Below the pieces are notes generated by a model that was not told the origin of the DNA, made no database searches, and worked only from the letters and a program-made list of their open reading frames with translations. From Aurantiochytrium sp. KH105 (Eukaryota; Sar; Bigyra; Thraustochytrida; Thraustochytriidae): 64,000 nt of DNA. The position numbers and the translations under genes were made by a program. Positions 40,701-51,061 of the stretch are shown piece by piece. Location of the stretch: assembly GCA_003116975.1 (NCBI GenBank), contig BGKB01000141.1:62001-126000 (forward strand), written 5' to 3'. Numbering within the stretch: the first letter of the stretch is position 1; each line of letters starts with the position of its first letter.

Positions 40701-42716
40701 CAGACCGCTCACCACCATAATCTGGTGCTCGTGCGACTTGGGATCCACCCGTGTCTTGAGCGAGAGTGATAGCACACGAAGAGGCGGCGGTGGAGGCAAT
40801 TTGATGGCTTCTCGGGCAACCTTAGTGTCGGCAGAGTCTCCGTCCTCGTCCTGGGTCCTTGCTTTTGCAGCTTCCTCGGCCTCGCGAACGAGAACGTCCT
40901 TTAGAGGGTGGATCGCCTTGGCTTCCTCGACGAAAAAGTTGTACTTGCACCACGAGGCCACGCGGTCCCTCGGACACTCGACATCGTAAATTCGGATCCA
41001 GCACGGACCCATCAGATCGCGTGCCAGCAAAAGCTGCTCGACGGCCGTCTGGTGCGTGCCGAAAATGTGCGAAAATGTTTTGCCCTCGATGTCAAAGGGC
41101 AAACGGTCCTTCTCCGCGCACATTGGGTACCGCACCTCGAGGTACTCGGTGGCCTCGCGCGGGACGCCGGGAAGCTCAAAGGCGTACTTGAGCTCCGTCT
41201 TGCGTACCTTGAACGAGCGCCCGGCATCCCGGTCTACAGGCAGAACCTTGGCCACGACCTTTTCCATCTCGGCAAAGACGTCCGGAAATTCAACCTCCTT
41301 GCTTGTGCCATCCTCGTCAGTGCATGTCTCGCGCGGGAGCACGTACAGCACGCGATCGAGATTTTTGACCTCGACGTAGCAGCTAACAAACTGCTTGGTC
41401 CGCTCGCACCACATCTTGCCAAACACGTGAAGACGGCCCTTCATCGTGTAGTAATTCTCGTAAATGTCAAGCCAAAACACATCAATGTATTTGCGTCCAT
41501 CCTGTTCTGGCAAGTTGTCCATGATGGTCTGGGCATCCATTGCCGCTGCGGGCCCAGTTGTTGTGCTGGCGGTATTCTCGTTCTCTCCGAGTGCGACTGC
41601 CTTGCTAGACGACCACCCGCCAGAGCCATCGTCGTCCTTGCCCATCATGGCCGGGGGCGTGCTCATGAACGTCACGCCACGATCCGCGGCGGGAGGCGGC
41701 GTCGACGGCGTAACGCGCTTGGGTGCACTGCGGACTGGTTTCTTGCGAGCTGCCGCAAGGAGTGCTGCTTTGCCTTTGGGCTTGTCTTCTTTCTTGACGG
41801 CAACGGTATCCACCTCTTCCGACACTTCCATGTGTGTCGCGCCAGAGGTCTCCTCCTTCTTCACCTTGCTTTTGTGCGCACCAGCCGAGCCAACGAGGGT
41901 CTCTTCTTCTTCTTCCTCCTCCTCTTCAGAAACATTTTGCTTCGCCTTGCCTTCGTGCGACGGGTCCTGCACCGCAGCGATAGCTTCGTGGGCATGTTCA
42001 GCGCCATCATCGTCGTCGTCCCGATCCAAGTACATGTTATCATCCGGTCCACTGTCCTCGTCGGCGCTGCGTGCGTCCCGCTGGCGAAGTCGTTCCTGCT
42101 CCTCCTCAAGCTGGTGCCGGCGCTTCTTCTTGCTGCTGCGCTTGAGTTTCTTGTCACGCCCCTTCTTCCGCTTCTTGGCAGATGAAGTCGACTGCATGAG
42201 ATCGTTCACGATGGAGCTCATGAGCGAATCTCCCCCGCGAACAGCGCGCTCTGCGGCCTCTTCGCTCGCAGACGGCGCCGATGCCGTGGCTTTCGGACCC
42301 ACGACATTGGCACGCTTACCCATCTTTGTAAACATGCTCGTCAGCTTATGCGTCGTACCTTGGACCTCCTGCGCGTCGAGCTCATCTTTTCGACGGGCCC
42401 TTGCGCTCTTGTGCGTCTTGGCGCCGCTCGCGCTCTCCTTCGCGTCGCCCAAGTCGACGTCGTCCTCGTCGTCGTCTCCATAGTCCTTGTACCCGGTTCC
42501 GTCATCGTCAACAACAAAGTCGCCGAGATCCTCGTTCGCTTTGCGAAGCGCGGCCCTTGCAGCGCCTTCGTCCTCGCTATCGCCCTCGTCCTCGTCGCTG
42601 CTCGCGTCCAGGTCCGCGTTTCTCAGGCCCAGTTCGCGCTGTCGCCGTTGCCGATCGAGGGCCTCGCGTCTCGCGCGAGCGCCCTTCGACTCGTGCGAGC
42701 GGCTGGGCCGCTGCAT
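37713..42716 (-). CDS. POLA1: DNA polymerase alpha catalytic subunit
   Basis: Catalytic subunit of the Pol alpha-primase complex that extends RNA primers at origins and Okazaki fragments. 1667 residues from the first in-frame ATG, longer than the usual ~1460 because of an acidic/lysine-rich N terminus with coding homopolymer E/D runs. DLGDFVVDDDGTGYKDYG near the start is the Pol alpha N-terminal signature. Polymerase motifs: DFNSLYPSIIQEYNICY (SLYPSI 982-987), KLTANSMYGCLGF, YGDTDSIMI (1149-1154) and KKKKYAAL. The vestigial exonuclease domain lies between. At the C terminus CysA is intact (TCESC, QCPRC), but CysB has no cysteines. It is divergent from the peroxidase gene. Confidence 0.96.
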   Translation of the reverse strand: MQRPSRSHESKGARARREALDRQRRQRELGLRNADLDASSDEDEGDSEDEGAARAALRKANEDLGDFVVDDDGTGYKDYGDDDEDDVDLGDAKESASGAKTHKSARARRKDELDAQEVQGTTHKLTSMFTKMGKRANVVGPKATASAPSASEEAAERAVRGGDSLMSSIVNDLMQSTSSAKKRKKGRDKKLKRSSKKKRRHQLEEEQERLRQRDARSADEDSGPDDNMYLDRDDDDDGAEHAHEAIAAVQDPSHEGKAKQNVSEEEEEEEEETLVGSAGAHKSKVKKEETSGATHMEVSEEVDTVAVKKEDKPKGKAALLAAARKKPVRSAPKRVTPSTPPPAADRGVTFMSTPPAMMGKDDDGSGGWSSSKAVALGENENTASTTTGPAAAMDAQTIMDNLPEQDGRKYIDVFWLDIYENYYTMKGRLHVFGKMWCERTKQFVSCYVEVKNLDRVLYVLPRETCTDEDGTSKEVEFPDVFAEMEKVVAKVLPVDRDAGRSFKVRKTELKYAFELPGVPREATEYLEVRYPMCAEKDRLPFDIEGKTFSHIFGTHQTAVEQLLLARDLMGPCWIRIYDVECPRDRVASWCKYNFFVEEAKAIHPLKDVLVREAEEAAKARTQDEDGDSADTKVAREAIKLPPPPPLRVLSLSLKTRVDPKSHEHQIMVVSGLLRDNVDVVSETAAHGDPRLASAFTIVRGENGGAGFPAGFKDAAKSRKQISVQASERALLSFLMVQMHRHDPDMIIGHNIRNFEMDVLLSRMSKLNVGLMWSKMGRLKMSRMPGRRAGGGFYSSANLTPGRLMLDTYTTARELLLGQRSYTLQELCRTQLNVERHEVTPLQVPQYYQDKDWLLKLVQRNEKDAWLALSLMFKLEAVPLTLQLSNLGGNLWSRTLSGGRAERIEHLLLHEFSRQGYVLPDKVYADSGDGKSGAKKGSSNGNNKKGGAVSRSAMRKPKYDGGLVLDPKTGLYDKFILLLDFNSLYPSIIQEYNICYTTVERVRSGGLEDLEVAAAAVETGAGDDDMDMEEGGAADVDVDAEDPDAIPGLPDRAKFPDLAILPSLIKTLVDRRRLVKQALKSERDPSKRKQLDVRQKALKLTANSMYGCLGFKGFRFFARPVAALVTSQGRSILQNTVNIAQDKLGLDVVYGDTDSIMINTGTTNLAEVNRIGQRVKAEINKLYNLLEIEQDGVFKTMLLLKKKKYAALAIKEVKGPNGEKQIVEEKETKGLDLVRRDWCQLSKDIGHGVLDHVLSGKPYDEVVEGILKCLDDVHEQIKARSVALEKFVITKGLNKNPRDYPDVKSQPHLQVALAMIARNKPVSVGDHIPYVICTMTRQDYESKARELKEKQALKTEDGQTSGGKADDPENEEPMPRTPPPSNASYAQRAFHPEEVTNDPWKLLELDVDWYLKQQVVPPTRRLCEPIEGLSPGQIAEHLGLDPSSVQGGAQHGDAHGDEDLLNIVDMPDIDRFKACDRVTLTCESCDLEHPFLGVVALPQELAKIVPEKQQQSNAAKSGLQCPRCDEPVDLTYLTNQLHLAARRAVKKYYEGWLLADDPSADLRTRQQSVVGRSFTLHGRRLQLVPEYRPSTLYTQLRYLESLVNAPHALEQLKKHYSSGHSKVDPPKQLNAQDAEALAHVQASLAAKYLNRSAYNWVQPDLFQRAFRM

Positions 42717-43219
42717 CGCTCGTTGCTGCTGCTCGCTGCTCGCTGCTGCCGCTCTGTCTTGCCCGCCGCCAAGCGCGCTCGCGTGCTGCGCCAACTCGCG
42801 CAGGCTCCGCCGCCAAGCGCAAGCGTGCTTGCTTGTTCTTGATCTGCTCGTCTCTCGCTCGTCTTTTGCAACCTAACCACCGTCTCTCGCCTAACCACCG
42901 CACTGCACATCAAGCAGCAGCTTAACCGTCACCGGCGCCTTGTTGAGACATGGCCTCTGCGGAGAGATTGGGTCTACGTGCGCACGTCGGAGGGGGAGGG
43001 AGGCGTAGAACAAATGCACACAGACACGATGCGTGCTCGCCCGAGCGCTGCTGCTGCTGCGCGCCGGCCGGTCGCTTGTTTGTGGGCCCATGTTTGCCCA
43101 TGTTTGGCTGCTGCTTCTTATTTATTATCACACACCATGGTCTTTCAGTCCCCGTGAGGACCTCTGGCTGGTGTGTTTGTCATGTATGCCGCGGAAATGT
43201 GCGAGACTTCGAGCTCCTC

Positions 43220-43264
<45 letters not shown>

Positions 43265-43492
43265 ATTGGGTCTGATCAACAGCAGCAGCAGCAGGCAGCA
43301 CGGTAGCAGCAATCTTGACGCGCTGGGTATGCACGAATGCCTTTATACGACTATTCGTTTTCCTTGTTCGTTTGGGTGTCGGAAGTCGCGTTCTGAAATC
43401 CGACAGTCCATCCACGCAAGCAAGCACCTGCATGCTGTATGATGTATGATGCATCGGAGCCAGGATGGTCAAACGAAGAAAAGGGCAAGGCG
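42717..43492. promoter_or_regulatory. Divergent promoter between POLA1 and the peroxidase gene
   Basis: 776 bp; C/T-rich on + near POLA1 (GCTGCTCGCTGC), so the POLA1 leader is purine-rich on its sense strand. A (CAGC)n run lies at 43221-43264. No TTTGAA word was found. Confidence 0.45.
43221..43264. repeat. (CAGC)n tetranucleotide repeat
   Basis: About eleven CAGC units in the POLA1/peroxidase promoter. Confidence 0.95.
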
Positions 43493-44530
43493 ATGCAGAC
43501 GCCGAAGCGACTTGCGAACACCTTGCGCAGAATGGCGAGCAGCGCGGGGAGCGCGAGCGCCTCCGCAACCGGGAGCGAGGCAGGAATGGACCTGCGCGAG
43601 GTGCGGAGGGCCATCGCGCGACTCATGTACGCGCCTGGCCACGACGACGGCTCGTACGCGCCGCTCTTCATCCGCTTCGCCTGGCACTGCTCCGGGACGT
43701 ACTGCAAGGAGTCCGGCAACGGGGGTAGCTGGGGGTCAACCTTTCGCTTCGAGAACGAGGCGGCCGACCCGGAGAATGCTGGCCTGAGTAAGGCCAAGGA
43801 GCTCTTGGAGTCCGTCAAGGCGCGTTTTCCCGCAATCTCCTACGCGGACCTGTACATCCTCGCTGGCGCCGTTGCGATCGAGTCCACCGGCGGACCACAC
43901 ATCCCCGTCAAGACCGGTCGTCCAGACTTTGACGACGCCGAGGCCACGGCCATCTTTGGCGAGGGCAAGTGCCCCTTTGGCTTTGGAACCGTCAACCCGA
44001 ACACGTCGCGACTCCCTGCGGCGGACCTTGGTCCCGACCCAGATGCGCCTCCTGATGCGCCTGCTCACATTCGCGAGGCGCCGACAATCAACGCAGTCCG
44101 CGCAACCTTTCAGCGCTTGGGTCTCACAGACAAAGAAACCGTGTGTTTAATTCTTTTGGGCCACCAGTTCGGCCGTTGCCATCCTGAAAACAGCGGCTAT
44201 GAGCACGCATGGTATGCTTTTGATCCTACAGAGTGGAACGCCTACGAGACGGGACTTGGGTATATTTCGCTCTACGAGCAAGGGATTCGCAACTATCGCG
44301 AGGTGCACAAGGCCTCGGGGAAGCGCCAGTACGAGATGTTCTTTGCCGGCCGTCGCTGGATGCTTCTCATCGCCGACATGGTCCTTTACTGGGATCAAGA
44401 CTACTATCGTCATGTCGTTTACTACAACCGCAACCGCCGCATCTTCCGCCAAGATGCCGCTCTTGCGTGGACAAAGTTGACTGAGCTTGGCTGCAAGAAC
44501 CTTACGCCGGAACTTACCGCCCATAGTTGA
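43493..44530 (+). CDS. Class I haem peroxidase, cytochrome c peroxidase type
   Basis: 345 residues from the ATG at 43493 (MQTPKRLANTLRRMASSAGS), whose Arg/Ser-rich start fits a mitochondrial presequence; an in-frame ATG pair at 43439 would add 18 residues. The distal haem pocket RFAWHCSGTY gives R61, W64, H65. The proximal His is H224 in LLGHQFGRCH, and W240 lies 16 residues later in NSGYEHAW, the same spacing as His175-Trp191 of yeast CCP. D295 in LLIADMVL fits Asp235. This favours an electron-accepting CCP or CCP/APX hybrid reducing H2O2. A ~30-residue insert at about 145-195, rich in D/P, lies between pockets. GAH is replaced by LGH. Hydroperoxide detoxification in mitochondria is likely. 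The gene ends 82 bp from the convergent DENN gene. Confidence 0.88.
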   Translation: MQTPKRLANTLRRMASSAGSASASATGSEAGMDLREVRRAIARLMYAPGHDDGSYAPLFIRFAWHCSGTYCKESGNGGSWGSTFRFENEAADPENAGLSKAKELLESVKARFPAISYADLYILAGAVAIESTGGPHIPVKTGRPDFDDAEATAIFGEGKCPFGFGTVNPNTSRLPAADLGPDPDAPPDAPAHIREAPTINAVRATFQRLGLTDKETVCLILLGHQFGRCHPENSGYEHAWYAFDPTEWNAYETGLGYISLYEQGIRNYREVHKASGKRQYEMFFAGRRWMLLIADMVLYWDQDYYRHVVYYNRNRRIFRQDAALAWTKLTELGCKNLTPELTAHS

Positions 44531-44612
44531 AAAAAGTAAAGCAAAAGCAAAAGAAGTGAAAATGTTGTCTTTGTATCTATGTATGTATGTAAATGTCCTT
44601 TTGTTGACCCGA

Positions 44613-47600
44613 TCAAGCTACAATCGTCGACACTGTGCGTGGAGGTTGCTCCCAGGTAGATTCGCCAGACTTGAGATTGTGCCAGAACCGCTCACCGCCC
44701 TCGGTGAACGCCTCAACCCAATCACTCTTGCGAAACACTTTAAGAGCAATGTCTTCCTGCATAAGCACGGTCACACGCTGCCAGCGACCCTTGAGTAGAA
44801 CCCACTTGCTTGCCCCGCTCGGATCTTCGTCATCGACTTCATCTTCATCATCGCTTCCGTACTCTTCAGAATTCAGACTCCTTCGATTCGCGCTCCACGA
44901 TCGGTACGCTTGGTCCTGCGAGCTCGGACTTCGACGCAAGGGAACCATCGGCGCTGTTCTGGCCTGCTGAAGACGCGATTTGCGTTTTTGCTGTCTTTCT
45001 TGTGGATTCTCCGACGTCTCATGACCGGTATCCTCATCCACGTTGCTGTCCACGTCGTCGTCGCCGCCGTTCCCCTCCTCTTCTTCGTCTTCGAGTTGCG
45101 ATGGCCATTTCGTCTCCTTCGTGTCCACATTCCAAAGATAAACTCTGCCGTCAGGCGTGAGTGCGGTCCTCCACTTGTTCCCGGACCGATTTGCTGCGGA
45201 GGCTGCTGGCAACGGCGGCGGAGGCTGAGTGTCATCAATTTCCTCAAAGTATAGGGCTGTCCTGTCAACACGCGACGTCGAGTCTTCGGAAGAAAAGCTG
45301 CGCCCACTCATGCTGCCAAAGTCGTCATTTGGTCCGTCGGCAGGATCTCCTGCGCTTCTGCAGCTCTTGGGCGAGCTCGGTGATGTGCCTTGCGGAACTG
45401 CTCGCAGACTACCTCGTTGTAAGACACAGGCCTGTGCGAGGTTCTTCAGATCCTTTGCGGCTGCTTTCGAAGGAGGTGATCGCTTTGACGCGCTCGACGG
45501 ACCGGCCCGCTGCCTTGATCTAAAAAACGACAACGAGGAGGACGTCCCGGCTGACACGGGGGAAGCGCTGCCACCACTGGTACCGCCTCGAATGCCAAGC
45601 CGTCCGCTCGCCTTGGGTGACTGTTTGGTGGGCTGTAATGCAAGAGGCATGCCAGGAGGTCGCGGTGGCCCTTCCCCTGGCAGTCCCTTCCAGCCTTTTG
45701 GTCTCTTAGGAAGTTGGGGAGGGAGTTCAGCCGTTGGGGCAGGGAGATTTTCTTGCTTTGCAACAGGTTTTAGAAGTGGCAGTTCTGCTTGTCTCTCTTC
45801 GTCCTCATCGTCCTGGATTTCGCGCTTCTGGAGGACATTTTGGTTTTCCAAGGCTACAGAAGGCTTGGGCTCTAGCTTGGCAGCATGCAAAGGGTCTGCC
45901 AGAACAGTCACCACGTGCACGCGCGAGAGATGCTTTCTGCTCGACGTGTACGATTCTGGATTAAGTTGTATCCAGCGGTACCGGAGCCAGAGCGGGGATC
46001 CAGCAAAGGTTTTCGCCAGTTTCTCTGAAGCTGAACGAGGGCCCTTGCGCTTCAAGAACGAGGTTTTCGTCTTTTGTCGCCACATGCTCACAGATCGTAG
46101 CCTCGACCTTGAACCTTCCACATCCGCGATGCCGTCTAAGAGACCCATGGTTGCAAGAGATGAAGCGTCAGAGGCCGAGTGACCATGAATAGGGGAAAGA
46201 CTTGCGCTGCTGGCAGTAGAGGCGCCTTCTTCCTTGAGTTTGCGCGTCTGACGCTCAAGCTCGACCTCACGCACAGAATCCAAAAAGTCCTGAGTAAAGG
46301 TAGAAAACTCAAAGCGAACCCAGTCTTCTTCTCGTTTTCCATTTTCAATGCCGTCTAAAATACGCGTGATGAAGGCAAGGTCGCCTCCTTGCACCTTGAG
46401 GAGGTTGCGATCCATGGGCGAAGTGCTGCTCATGACGAGCTTGCCGTCCTTGGGGTCAATGACGAGATCATACCAGTCCTCCTTTGTTGCAAAGAGACCG
46501 TTCGTCGTCCCGCACACGTAGCTCGAGTGTTTTGTCAAGGGGTCCACGTTCGCCAGCGTTGCATAAGGGACAAGGTTGGGGATGATGAGCGCGCCAAGAG
46601 GACCAAGCAAAAGTGGCGTCGCGAGGACAAGGCCCCCGACTGTGCCCGCTTGGCTTTCTGGGCCGCACACAAGCACGCGGCGCAGACCAACAAGGGCGGA
46701 CCAGAGTGCCATGGTCTGCACACGGAATTTGAGCACAACCTCCTTGAGCGAAACGCCACCAAATTCGTTGCTTTGAAGTCTCGAGAGTGGCTGCATCACA
46801 AACATGCGCCCCCACAGATGCATGGTGTAAGTGCACGAGCTGGAGAGCAGTCCAAGATGGTCTTGAACACCACGTCCCTGCGTGTCGCTCTTGAGTTTGG
46901 CAAAGCAAACGCTATTCCGATTCACAAGATCATCCACGGGGGCAGCCGCCTGAGAGCCTGTTTCCGAATGGGCGTCCTCACGAGCGTCGTCATCGCCATC
47001 AGACGAGCCACCCATATCATTATCGCTACCCGAGCCAGCAGCTTCCGAGCCATTGGAATCTTGCACGCTCACGGACGAGTGCGTCATAAAGTTTGTCGGC
47101 TCGGCATCTCGCGCAGCGCCAAAGGTACTCTTTGGATCATAACTAGATGGCCGGCCCCGCAGCGCGAGGCGCGCGCTTGCTGGTCGCGCTTTCTGCTTTG
47201 CAATCATTGGTGCAGGAGGACGACTGTCACTCTCATCTTGCGTCCCCTCGATGTCGTCGTCACTACTCTGCAGAACCAAGTCAAGGCTATCATATGACTT
47301 GTGGCGGCTCACGGCAAGACGTCGTGTTCTGCGGTACGATTTCTCTAGGGCACCATAGAGCTGATGGACGATGGCTTTCGACTGGTGGTGGTCTAAATAT
47401 TCCTCGACGGCAACGGAAAGAAAAGGCTTGAAGCGGTCAAAGTACGGCGAAGTTGAAATCACGAGAATTGCAAGTTGCTTTGCGCCGCGCTTCTCCGCCG
47501 CGCTTTCCCTGTTTCGAAAGTACGCGAATCCGTAGAGAGGCACGTTGCGCTCAGCTGTGAGCAGAATATAGATACAGTCGCTGCTGCGTTTGTGACCTCC

Positions 47601-47875
47601 GTCTGGAAGACAGAGCTCCGCGATATCCTCTCTCTGGTGACTCTTGATGACCGGCGAAGGGTTTTCTGGATACACATAGCTGAGCGTGTTTCCCTTGAGC
47701 TCGTCAAATTCGGCGACTTTGCTCCATTGTGCAGGTCAAGCCGCCCGTTAGTCTTTCAGAATGTTCATCGTGCACGCACGCATTTGCGCATGTACACGCC
47801 TGCACGCAGAGAGCTGAGTCTGGCTTTCTTTTGCGACAACTTACTGGCCACGGAATGGATGAGGCGCTTCGGCAT
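44613..47875 (-). CDS. DENN-domain protein with two C-terminal WW domains (two exons)
   Basis: Exon 1 47875-47845 (31 nt, MPKRLIHSVA plus one base) and exon 2 47716-44613 give 1044 residues. The exon 2 frame has no ATG before its upstream stop, yet AEFDELKGNTLSYVYPENP is clearly domain sequence, so a 5' exon is needed. The intron (47717-47844) starts GTAAGT, has a CTAAC branch site and ends AAAG. uDENN spans about 10-110 (LYGFAYFRNRES, LVISTSPYF). The cDENN/dDENN core lies at about 290-460 (VLVCGPESQAG, PYATLANVDPLTKHSSYVCG). It most resembles the DENND6/AVL9/AFI1 group of Rab exchange factors. Long charged linkers follow, then WW domains near 853-881 and 1006-1035 (W...YLWN...W; W...FWHN...W), which bind proline-rich partners. 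Confidence 0.8.
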
Positions 47876-49519
47876 GTTTGCACAGGACCCCGTTCGCCGC
47901 GCTGCCGGCGCAGTCAGCGAATTGGCACGGTCGCCTCGTTGAACGTCTGGCGGCACCAGTCCAGCCCAGTCGAAACAAGTCCACCTGGGCAGTGCAGGCT
48001 CTATCGCCTGGTGCTCGACGAAATCGTCACGGAGGCGCTCTTTGGCGTCCCGGAAGTCGGCACGTCGGAGCACGCTGGGCGCGCCTCGTGCTCCCACGCC
48101 CGGCGCTCTGGGTTTGCACACCGTGCTTCGTGGCGAAAGTGCCTTGAGAGGTTTTTCTTTCCCCTTTGCTTGGCACCTTTCAAATTTATTTCTTTGGTAC
48201 ACCGCCGGTCGTTCTTCGATCGTCCATTCACTCTTTCGTTCGTTCGCTCGTTCGTTCGTTCGCTCGCTCCTTCGTTTGTGTTATGTGCCTATGATAGGTA
48301 GAAGCAACTACTGAGCTAGCTAGCTATGGCTCGCAATCACATTGGTCAGTCTTCTGGCCCTCGCTAGCCACCCGCGTCAATTGATGGCCGCTTACTCGTT
48401 CTTGATTGCCCGCAAACCAACGCGTGAGCCTGAGGCCATCACACGCACGCCTCGGCCTGCCTCGCCTCGGCTCGCCTTCCTCGCCATGGTTTCATAGGTC
48501 TGGCTGGCCCTACCTTGCCCAAGTTGGCCCAGGACTCTTCCTCTCCTGCCCACTCTCTCCGTCGGCTGTGGGGACGAGGTGGTCCGCCCGCGGTTGTCCC
48601 AAAATTGGTTCTCTGTCGCGCGACAGCCAATTCGTTGCCGTGCCAGCTGGCAACTGCCCGGCAGGCTGAGAAGTTGGGGAGCGCGCTGGCTCGCACGCAT
48701 GAGAGGGAACGCAGGAACGGAAGAAGAAAGGGAAGGAGACGGAAGAGCTGCGGAGAATTTCTCGAGAAAGCACCTGTAGCAGAATGAATGGTGGGAAAAT
48801 CATCACACGCCTGCACATACTTGCGTCAGCCAAAGTGAGGCAAGTAATTATCGCATCTCGCCACCCTTTGATGACTTTGCGCCCATCAATGGACACTGGT
48901 CGCGAGACGGCCAGATGATTGGGGAGGAAAGTGCCTCATGAGAATGTCACTTTCCTCGAGGTCAAAGAATTGGTACTTGTGATCAAAAAGAAGCCCCATA
49001 CCGCATTGCGCGAAGCGCGTCGTTGTCGTTGTCGTCGATGCTAGATCTCGCACAACATTTTTTATGAAGTATGAACACACTTATAGGCCTAGATGTGAGG
49101 CAAGTAGGCAGCTCAATTCAATTCTCCCGAAGAGCGCAATCGATGCCAGTCTTGGTGGTGAGCATTACTTCTGTGCTAGTCGAATCGCATTGCGCGGGGG
49201 CGCTCTGGTCTCGTCTGAAACACTCTCAGCAATCTGGATTGATGAATAAATGAATGAATGAATGGAAGAGAAATGCAAGCGTGCAGGAAATGGCATGAAC
49301 AGATTGTGATGCATTCTAATTGAGTCATTTTCAATGATATTGGGGACGAAAGTGCAGCAAAGCAAGCGAAGCTTATGGATTTGCTGCCAGGGAGACGCAA
49401 AGCAAACCGCGCGCTTCTTACTTCACTTCACTTCATTTTAGATCACTATTTTTTTGGTGGGAAAACACCCGCTCGAGCGCAGGGGTCTATACCATTTGTG
49501 TTTTTAATCGCGTAGGGTT
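47876..49519. other. Intergenic region between the DENN promoter and the IMPDH 3' end
   Basis: 1.6 kb. TTCG/CTCG repeats at about 48233-48272 are C/T-rich on +, fitting a purine-rich DENN leader. A GCTA run lies near 48316-48328. The right half is AT-richer with GAAT repeats (49240-49262). No supportable gene. Confidence 0.45.
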
Positions 49520-51061
49520 TCAGAAGAGGCGCTTCTCGTATGAGTAGAGGCCGTGCACGGAGCCCTCGCGCTGGGCAGCGTGGGTGCGGAGCTCATAGCG
49601 CACAGAGCCGCCGTAGAGACCCTCGTGAAGCTCCGGGATGTTCTTGACGCCAAGGTCCTGGAAGCCATGGCGGACGCCCTGCGCGACGTAGGGAAGGAAG
49701 CGGGAGACAGAGCCCTTGTCGACGACGGCGCCAGAGACACCCTGGGCAACCTTGACGATGTTCTTTTTGTCGGCAAAGTAGCGCTTGCTGGAGCCCTTCT
49801 CCATGGCCTCGACGGAGCCCATGCCACGGTACTTTTTCAGGCGGATGCCGTCCTGGAAGTAGTAGGCGCCGGGGCTCTCCTCGCATCCGGCAAGCATGGA
49901 GCCCATCATGACAGTCGAAGCACCAAGAGCGAGAGCCTTGGTGATCTGGCCCGAGGAAGAAATGCCACCATCGGCAATGATGGGGACGCCATGGACGGCG
50001 GCCGTGCGGGCCGTGTGGTAGACGGCAGTGGCCTGAGCGCGGCCGACAGCGCAGACCTCCTGCGTAGTGCAAATGGAGCCAACGCCCATGCCGATGCGCA
50101 GGCCATCGACGCCGGCCTTGATGAGGTGGAGGCACTGCGAGGAAGTGACAACGTTGCCGCCAATGACCTGGATGTCATCGCCATACTCCTTCTTGATCTC
50201 GTTGACGAACTCGAGCTGGTAGATGGAGTCACCCTGCGAGGAATCGATCACGACGCAGTCGACACCCTGCTGCACAAGGGCGCGGAGGCGCTCGCGATCG
50301 TGAGGGCGGGTGCTGAGAGCGGCGCCGACGAGCAGCTGCTTGTTGACGGGGTCCTTGCTGGCGAGGGGAAAGTCGCGGTTCTTCTTGAGATCGTTGCGGC
50401 TGCAGAGGCTGATGAGCTCGTAGTTGTCGTTGACGATGGGGAGCTTGCCCTTCTTGGACTCGCGGAGAATGAGGTTCGCCTCGGAAAGCGTGCAGCGCTC
50501 CTGGCCGACGACGAGGTCGGTGGTCATGACCTCGGAGAGCTTGCGCGAGCGGTCCTCGAGGAAGTCCACGTCGCGGTTCGACACGAAGCCAACCAGCCGC
50601 GAGCCCATCTTGCCGTCGATGGTGATGGGGATGCCGGAAAAGCCGTTCTCGCTCTTGATGCGGTCGACGTCCGCGATGGTGTGGTTCGGGGAGAGAACGA
50701 TGGGGTCCGTGATGAAGCCGTTCTTGTAGCGCTTGACGGTGCGCACGAGCGCGGCCTGCTCCTCGATGGTGTTGTTGTAGTGGATGATGCCGATGCCGCC
50801 CTGGAGGGCCATGTTGATGGCCATCTCGCTCTCGGTCACGGTGTCCATGGGCGAGGAGACGAAGGGGAGGCGGAGGTTGATCTTCTTGGTCAGCTTCGAG
50901 TCGAGGGTCACTTCGTTGACGCCAAAGCCCACATGGCCGGGCATGAGGATCACGTCATCGTACGTGTACGCGGTGCCCCGGCCCATCTTGTTGAAGAGCT
51001 CCTCCGCCGAGTATCCATCGCCTCCGAGGTGGTCGAGCGAGGTGTTCAGTTGCGCCTGCAT
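49520..51061 (-). CDS. IMPDH: Inosine-5'-monophosphate dehydrogenase
   Basis: Converts IMP to XMP with NAD+, the rate-limiting step of guanine nucleotide synthesis, as a cytosolic tetramer/octamer. 513 residues from the ATG at 51061, essentially the animal IMPDH length (514). The TIM barrel starts [12 protein letters not shown]; two CBS domains occupy about 110-232 ([18 protein letters not shown]). The catalytic loop [15 protein letters not shown] places Cys331 at the family's usual position. The flap [19 protein letters not shown] and the end SYEKRLF are canonical. One exon. Codon use is strongly GC-biased, consistent with high expression (inference). The upstream open frame to 51553 is leader sequence. 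It is divergent from the WKF gene. Confidence 0.97.
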   Translation of the reverse strand: MQAQLNTSLDHLGGDGYSAEELFNKMGRGTAYTYDDVILMPGHVGFGVNEVTLDSKLTKKINLRLPFVSSPMDTVTESEMAINMALQGGIGIIHYNNTIEEQAALVRTVKRYKNGFITDPIVLSPNHTIADVDRIKSENGFSGIPITIDGKMGSRLVGFVSNRDVDFLEDRSRKLSEVMTTDLVVGQERCTLSEANLILRESKKGKLPIVNDNYELISLCSRNDLKKNRDFPLASKDPVNKQLLVGAALSTRPHDRERLRALVQQGVDCVVIDSSQGDSIYQLEFVNEIKKEYGDDIQVIGGNVVTSSQCLHLIKAGVDGLRIGMGVGSICTTQEVCAVGRAQATAVYHTARTAAVHGVPIIADGGISSSGQITKALALGASTVMMGSMLAGCEESPGAYYFQDGIRLKKYRGMGSVEAMEKGSSKRYFADKKNIVKVAQGVSGAVVDKGSVSRFLPYVAQGVRHGFQDLGVKNIPELHEGLYGGSVRYELRTHAAQREGSVHGLYSYEKRLF

